Assembly (NCBI GenBank): GCA_004195305.1
Contig: SDWN01000504.1
Span: forward strand, 1 to 9,288
Direction: 5' to 3'
DNA: 9,288 nt
DNA from: Neptunomonas sp.
GTDB taxonomy: Bacteria > Pseudomonadota > Gammaproteobacteria > Pseudomonadales > Balneatricaceae
Below the pieces are notes generated by a model, which was not told the origin of the DNA, searched no databases, and was given only the letters and a program-made list of their open reading frames with translations. This document shows, piece after piece, positions 7,154-9,288 of the stretch; within the stretch, counting starts at the first letter, position 1; each line of letters opens with the position of its first letter. A program made the translations under genes and the position numbers.

Positions 7154-8506
7154 TCATTGCAGGGTAACCGCCTGAATATCGGCGTTGCCCGGACCGATGC
7201 TGAGCGTCACCGGGAACGACACATGATGAGCCCGCTTGCCGCTAGCATCATCATGAATAGAAAAACCAAAGGTGTAGATTCCGCCGGGGTGCATAATCAG
7301 GTCATCTTGCGGATGGCCGGTATCGAGCTTGCGCCGCAATGTCAGCGTATAGGTGCCCTCTCGCCACTCGCCCCGAGCATAATCGACGTCCGCTGCCGAA
7401 CCCTCAGCGGCCCCCCTATCGATAATATGCGCGGGCAGAATATCACCCTCCTCGAAGGAGCCGCTGATCGCGGTTGCTGTAGCGCCAAGCAGTAGATGCT
7501 TGGGCTTCCCGGCAACAACCAGGTCCGCTTCAGTGAGCACCCTAAAGCCCACCTTGTCGGCATCAAACATGTACTCAGGACCGCCCAGCATCTTGCCGTT
7601 GGGTAGCAGGGCACTATTCCCGGCATCCACCTGTTTCATCTCCAACACATTAAAATCTGCAGCAAAACCGCCGGGATTGGTCAACGCCGCATCCCAAATA
7701 ATCAGATCGAGAAAGCGCCCCTGATTGCGCAGCGTCTTCAGCTCATCAACCGTCTTAACCGCGTCCCAGTCGGTACCCTCAGTGCGTGAACCGGGCAGAT
7801 ACTTACGCACATAACGATTGGTAATGCCGAACGCCTTGTAGAGCTGGCTGATGACGGGGTGTTCAGCCACGTCGTCCTCATCGGCTTCCTCCGGCATGCT
7901 GACCATCGCTTCGTGACAGGTCAACCAGCACCCCTGTTCGGAGTAAAGCGGCACCTGGCCATCTCCCATCATAATCCCCAGGCGGTCGGGGTAGATTGCC
8001 GGCTGGCCGTCATCGATAACTGCCTCATGCTGGCGATGATTGCCATACCAGTCCCACTGGCTGCCATCGAAGCGCATGTAGTTACCCTGGTCGCCAGCAC
8101 CCTCGCCATCACTCTTCCAGGAGAAACGCAGATACAGGTGGGTAGCATCGTGCGCCGCCCGGACCTTGAGACGCTTGTAACCGTCCTTATTTTCAATAGG
8201 ATCGGGCTCGAGCCTGTTTTCAACCACGAGGATCCCCCCCAGCGACTTCTGCTCGCCTTTATGACACTCCAGACAGGCCTCCCCCGCCTTGACCTCATTG
8301 CTGGCCTTTTTATGATCTTCGGTACGTAACCACTCATGACTGGACTGGCCGGGGTAGAAGAGCCGGGGGCTGGCTTCAGGAATCGAAGGCCAATCGATCG
8401 TCTCTACCTCTGCCGACCATGCGGGCATGCCTAGCAGCACCCAGCTCACCAGCGTCATTACGCGGGTCCTCACCCTTAAAAAATGCGGCTTGGCTTTATA
8501 TTGCAT
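7154..8506 (-). CDS. Exported heme protein with ethylbenzene-dehydrogenase-type domain and c-type heme
   Basis: First gene of the operon. The 450 residues start with a basic region and hydrophobic core (about 17-29), with a likely cleavage after PAWSA (residue 32). CLECH (78-82) is a standard c-type heme site. Residues about 90-445 look like the ethylbenzene-dehydrogenase-related heme-binding domain (EB_dh, PF09459), a beta-rich fold seen in the gamma subunits of type II DMSO reductases and in many stand-alone periplasmic cytochromes. Supporting segments are ATHLYLRFSW (121-130), FDGSQWDWYG and the C-terminal GGIYTFGFSIHDD with RAHHVSFPV. A second cysteine motif, C193-WLT-C197-H198, has three residues between the cysteines. 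It could attach heme in an unusual way or form a disulfide. AGGGG lies 7 bases before the ATG. Its role, inferred, is periplasmic electron acceptor or donor for the neighbouring NapC-like cytochrome. The fold call rests on motif recall, not a search. Confidence 0.87.
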   Translation of the reverse strand: MQYKAKPHFLRVRTRVMTLVSWVLLGMPAWSAEVETIDWPSIPEASPRLFYPGQSSHEWLRTEDHKKASNEVKAGEACLECHKGEQKSLGGILVVENRLEPDPIENKDGYKRLKVRAAHDATHLYLRFSWKSDGEGAGDQGNYMRFDGSQWDWYGNHRQHEAVIDDGQPAIYPDRLGIMMGDGQVPLYSEQGCWLTCHEAMVSMPEEADEDDVAEHPVISQLYKAFGITNRYVRKYLPGSRTEGTDWDAVKTVDELKTLRNQGRFLDLIIWDAALTNPGGFAADFNVLEMKQVDAGNSALLPNGKMLGGPEYMFDADKVGFRVLTEADLVVAGKPKHLLLGATATAISGSFEEGDILPAHIIDRGAAEGSAADVDYARGEWREGTYTLTLRRKLDTGHPQDDLIMHPGGIYTFGFSIHDDASGKRAHHVSFPVTLSIGPGNADIQAVTLQ

Positions 8507-8577
8507 CTCAGACCCCTGGATATTGATTGGAACGATCGACCTTGGCGCTCGACTCGGCTCTTAACAGGGATAACAGC

Positions 8578-8594
8578 AGCAAACATCACGCCAG
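8578..8594 (-). promoter_or_regulatory. Predicted sigma-54 (-24/-12) promoter of the main operon
   Basis: Read on the minus strand, positions 8594 to 8578 are CTGGCGTGATGTTTGCT. GG (8592-8591) and GC (8580-8579) are 10 bases apart, and TGGC and TTGCT match the consensus. The inferred start site is near 8567, giving a leader of about 61 bp before ATG 8506. Two operators lie about 99 and 143 bp upstream, the same arrangement as at the left operon. Confidence 0.82.
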
Positions 8595-8658
8595 ATAGAA
8601 ACATCAACTATGTTTTCAACCACTAAAGCCGTTATACAGCAACGTTATGCGACCTGAG

Positions 8659-8674
8659 GTTACCGACCAGTAAC
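8659..8674. promoter_or_regulatory. Operator palindrome GTTAC-N6-GTAAC, proximal copy for main operon
   Basis: The sequence is GTTACCGACCAGTAAC, with perfect half-sites; flanking bases extend the symmetry to AGGTTAC...GTAACCT. It is centred about 99 bp upstream of the inferred start site at 8567, matching the proximal site of the left operon within about 1 bp. Confidence 0.82.
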
Positions 8675-8702
8675 CTGTACAGCGCGACTACATTGGACTA
8701 AT

Positions 8703-8718
8703 GTTACGAACAGGTAAC
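8703..8718. promoter_or_regulatory. Operator palindrome GTTAC-N6-GTAAC, distal copy for main operon
   Basis: The sequence is GTTACGAACAGGTAAC, with perfect half-sites. Its centre is 44 bp from the proximal copy and about 143 bp upstream of the inferred start site. It also lies about 77 bp upstream of the possible plus-strand start site near 8787, so it could serve both directions. Confidence 0.82.
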
Positions 8719-8759
8719 CATAATTTTTATCTGGTTATTTACGACAATAAAAAACGATC

Positions 8760-8776
8760 CTGGCGGGGTTGCTGCA
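8760..8776 (+). promoter_or_regulatory. Possible sigma-54-like promoter of the divergent binding-protein gene
   Basis: CTGGCGGGGTTGCTGCA has GG (8762-8763) and GC (8774-8775) with a 10-base spacing and a TGCA end, but a C where the -12 element usually has T. A start near 8787 would lie about 46 bp before GTG 8833. The two-dinucleotide pattern is common by chance in this composition, so this is a tentative call. I see no clear sigma-70 promoter in the same interval. Confidence 0.35.
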
Positions 8777-8832
8777 GCCTGTGCGCTGAATAGGCGTACT
8801 GGAGCCCCCGTGAACTAACAGGCGGGTATGAT

Positions 8833-9288
8833 GTGATCACGCTGTTCGTACGCAAGGCCTGGTTTGTGCTGTTTCTGAGTCTGTCCCTGACCGCCACTGC
8901 TGCTGTCCCTGCGCCGACAGCAGGTCCTATCCGGATCGGTGTTACCCCTGTTTTCCTGAGCGACCAGACCTCTTTGCTCGGGGAGTGGCAACGCTATCTC
9001 CAGGACCGACTGCAACGGCCGATACGGTTCGTGCAGCGCACAACCTATAAAGAGATCACCGATCTGATCCTTAAGGATGAGATTGAATTTGCCTGGATCT
9101 GTGGCTACCCCTACCTTAAATTCCAGCATGACCTGCAACTCGTGGCGGTGCCTCTTTACCAGGGCCGGCCGGTCTACCAATCGTATTTGATCGTACCCGC
9201 CGCAGACCAGACAACGCGATCGATAGCGCAACTGCGAGGCAAGATATTTGCCTTTTCAGACCCTGATTCCAACTCCGGCTATCTGCAC
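8833..9288 (+). CDS. PhnD/AioX/ArxX-like periplasmic binding protein or sensor domain, partial, cut by right edge
   Basis: The frame runs from GTG 8833 to the right edge, 152 codons, with the C-terminus missing. I chose this GTG because AGGCGGG lies 6-7 bases upstream, the next in-frame stop upstream is at 8791, and no better start lies between. Residues 1-24 form a signal peptide (basic FVRKAW, then a leucine-rich core, ATAA). The mature part begins IRIGVTPVFL and continues with FAWICGYPYLKF (about 94-105) and FAFSDPDSNSGYL (about 139-151), the hallmarks of the phosphate/phosphonate-binding PhnD-like family (PF12974). Divergent placement beside two sigma-54 operons suggests a regulatory role like AioX or ArxX, which sense arsenite with a histidine kinase and response regulator. 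It could instead be the N-terminal domain of a TtrS-type kinase or an ABC transporter binding protein; the missing C-terminus would tell. Confidence 0.85.
   Translation, partial: MITLFVRKAWFVLFLSLSLTATAAVPAPTAGPIRIGVTPVFLSDQTSLLGEWQRYLQDRLQRPIRFVQRTTYKEITDLILKDEIEFAWICGYPYLKFQHDLQLVAVPLYQGRPVYQSYLIVPAADQTTRSIAQLRGKIFAFSDPDSNSGYLH

Larger units (their letters stand above)
8507..8832. other. Divergent control region between operon and sensor gene
   Basis: A 326 bp non-coding stretch between the minus-strand operon and the plus-strand binding-protein gene. It holds a leader of about 61 bp, a minus-strand sigma-54 promoter (8578-8594), two operator palindromes (8659-8674, 8703-8718) and a weaker plus-strand sigma-54-like match (8760-8776). 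Between promoter and operators, CATCAACTATGTTTT at 8602-8616 resembles, imperfectly, an IHF site, which would suit DNA bending at a sigma-54 promoter. Confidence 0.7.

Noticed and set aside
8602..8616. IHF-binding site
   Set aside because: It fits WATCAA-N4-TTR only with a one-base spacer change and a C at the first position, so it is mentioned in the control region but not listed as a feature.
8815..9231. Minus-strand 138-codon frame at the right edge
   Set aside because: It lies antisense to the PhnD-like gene, whose family motifs are clear in the plus frame.

Overview
The window looks like a chromosomal respiratory locus from a Gram-negative proteobacterium, most likely a gammaproteobacterium with anaerobic or sulfur/metalloid metabolism. 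This placement is inferred from the protein families and the moderately GC-rich composition; there is no rRNA or other taxonomic marker. I see no mobile element, tRNA, CRISPR array or IS.

Layout, right to left along the minus strand. A predicted six-gene operon runs from about 8567 to 1244. It encodes (1) an exported c-type cytochrome with an ethylbenzene-dehydrogenase-type heme domain (8506-7154), (2) a membrane-anchored tetraheme NapC/NirT-like cytochrome (7077-6475), (3) a Tat-exported ferredoxin subunit with four [4Fe-4S] clusters (6429-5653), (4) an NrfD/PsrC-like membrane subunit (5650-4658), (5) a Tat-exported molybdopterin catalytic subunit of the Arr/Arx/Psr/Phs branch of the DMSO reductase family (4647-2068), and (6) a secreted protein made of two copies of a module with the motif GYGxGIHxFKN (2026-1244). 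A second minus-strand operon starts at 767 with a paralogous 16-cysteine ferredoxin subunit and leaves the window on the left. Divergently, from 8833 on the plus strand, the first 152 codons of a PhnD/AioX/ArxX-like periplasmic binding protein are present; it is cut by the right edge.

The most interesting signal is regulatory. Both minus-strand operons carry the same promoter design: a sigma-54 (-24/-12) promoter with GG-N10-GC, a leader of about 60 bp, and two copies of the palindrome GTTAC-N6-GTAAC centred about 99 and 142-144 bp upstream of the inferred start site. This is the layout expected for an NtrC-type enhancer-binding protein. The neighbouring AioX/ArxX-like gene fits, because the AioXSR system (known) pairs such a binding protein with a histidine kinase and a sigma-54-dependent response regulator. 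The two operons therefore probably form one regulon responding to a small oxyanion-like ligand.

Working model (inference): the Mo/Fe-S/NrfD complex exchanges electrons between the quinone pool and a periplasmic oxyanion or sulfur substrate, while the NapC-like and ethylbenzene-dehydrogenase-like cytochromes form a second periplasmic electron route. The catalytic subunit does not carry the signature I remember for arsenate reductase (RGRY) or anaerobic arsenite oxidase (GRGWG), so its substrate is open.
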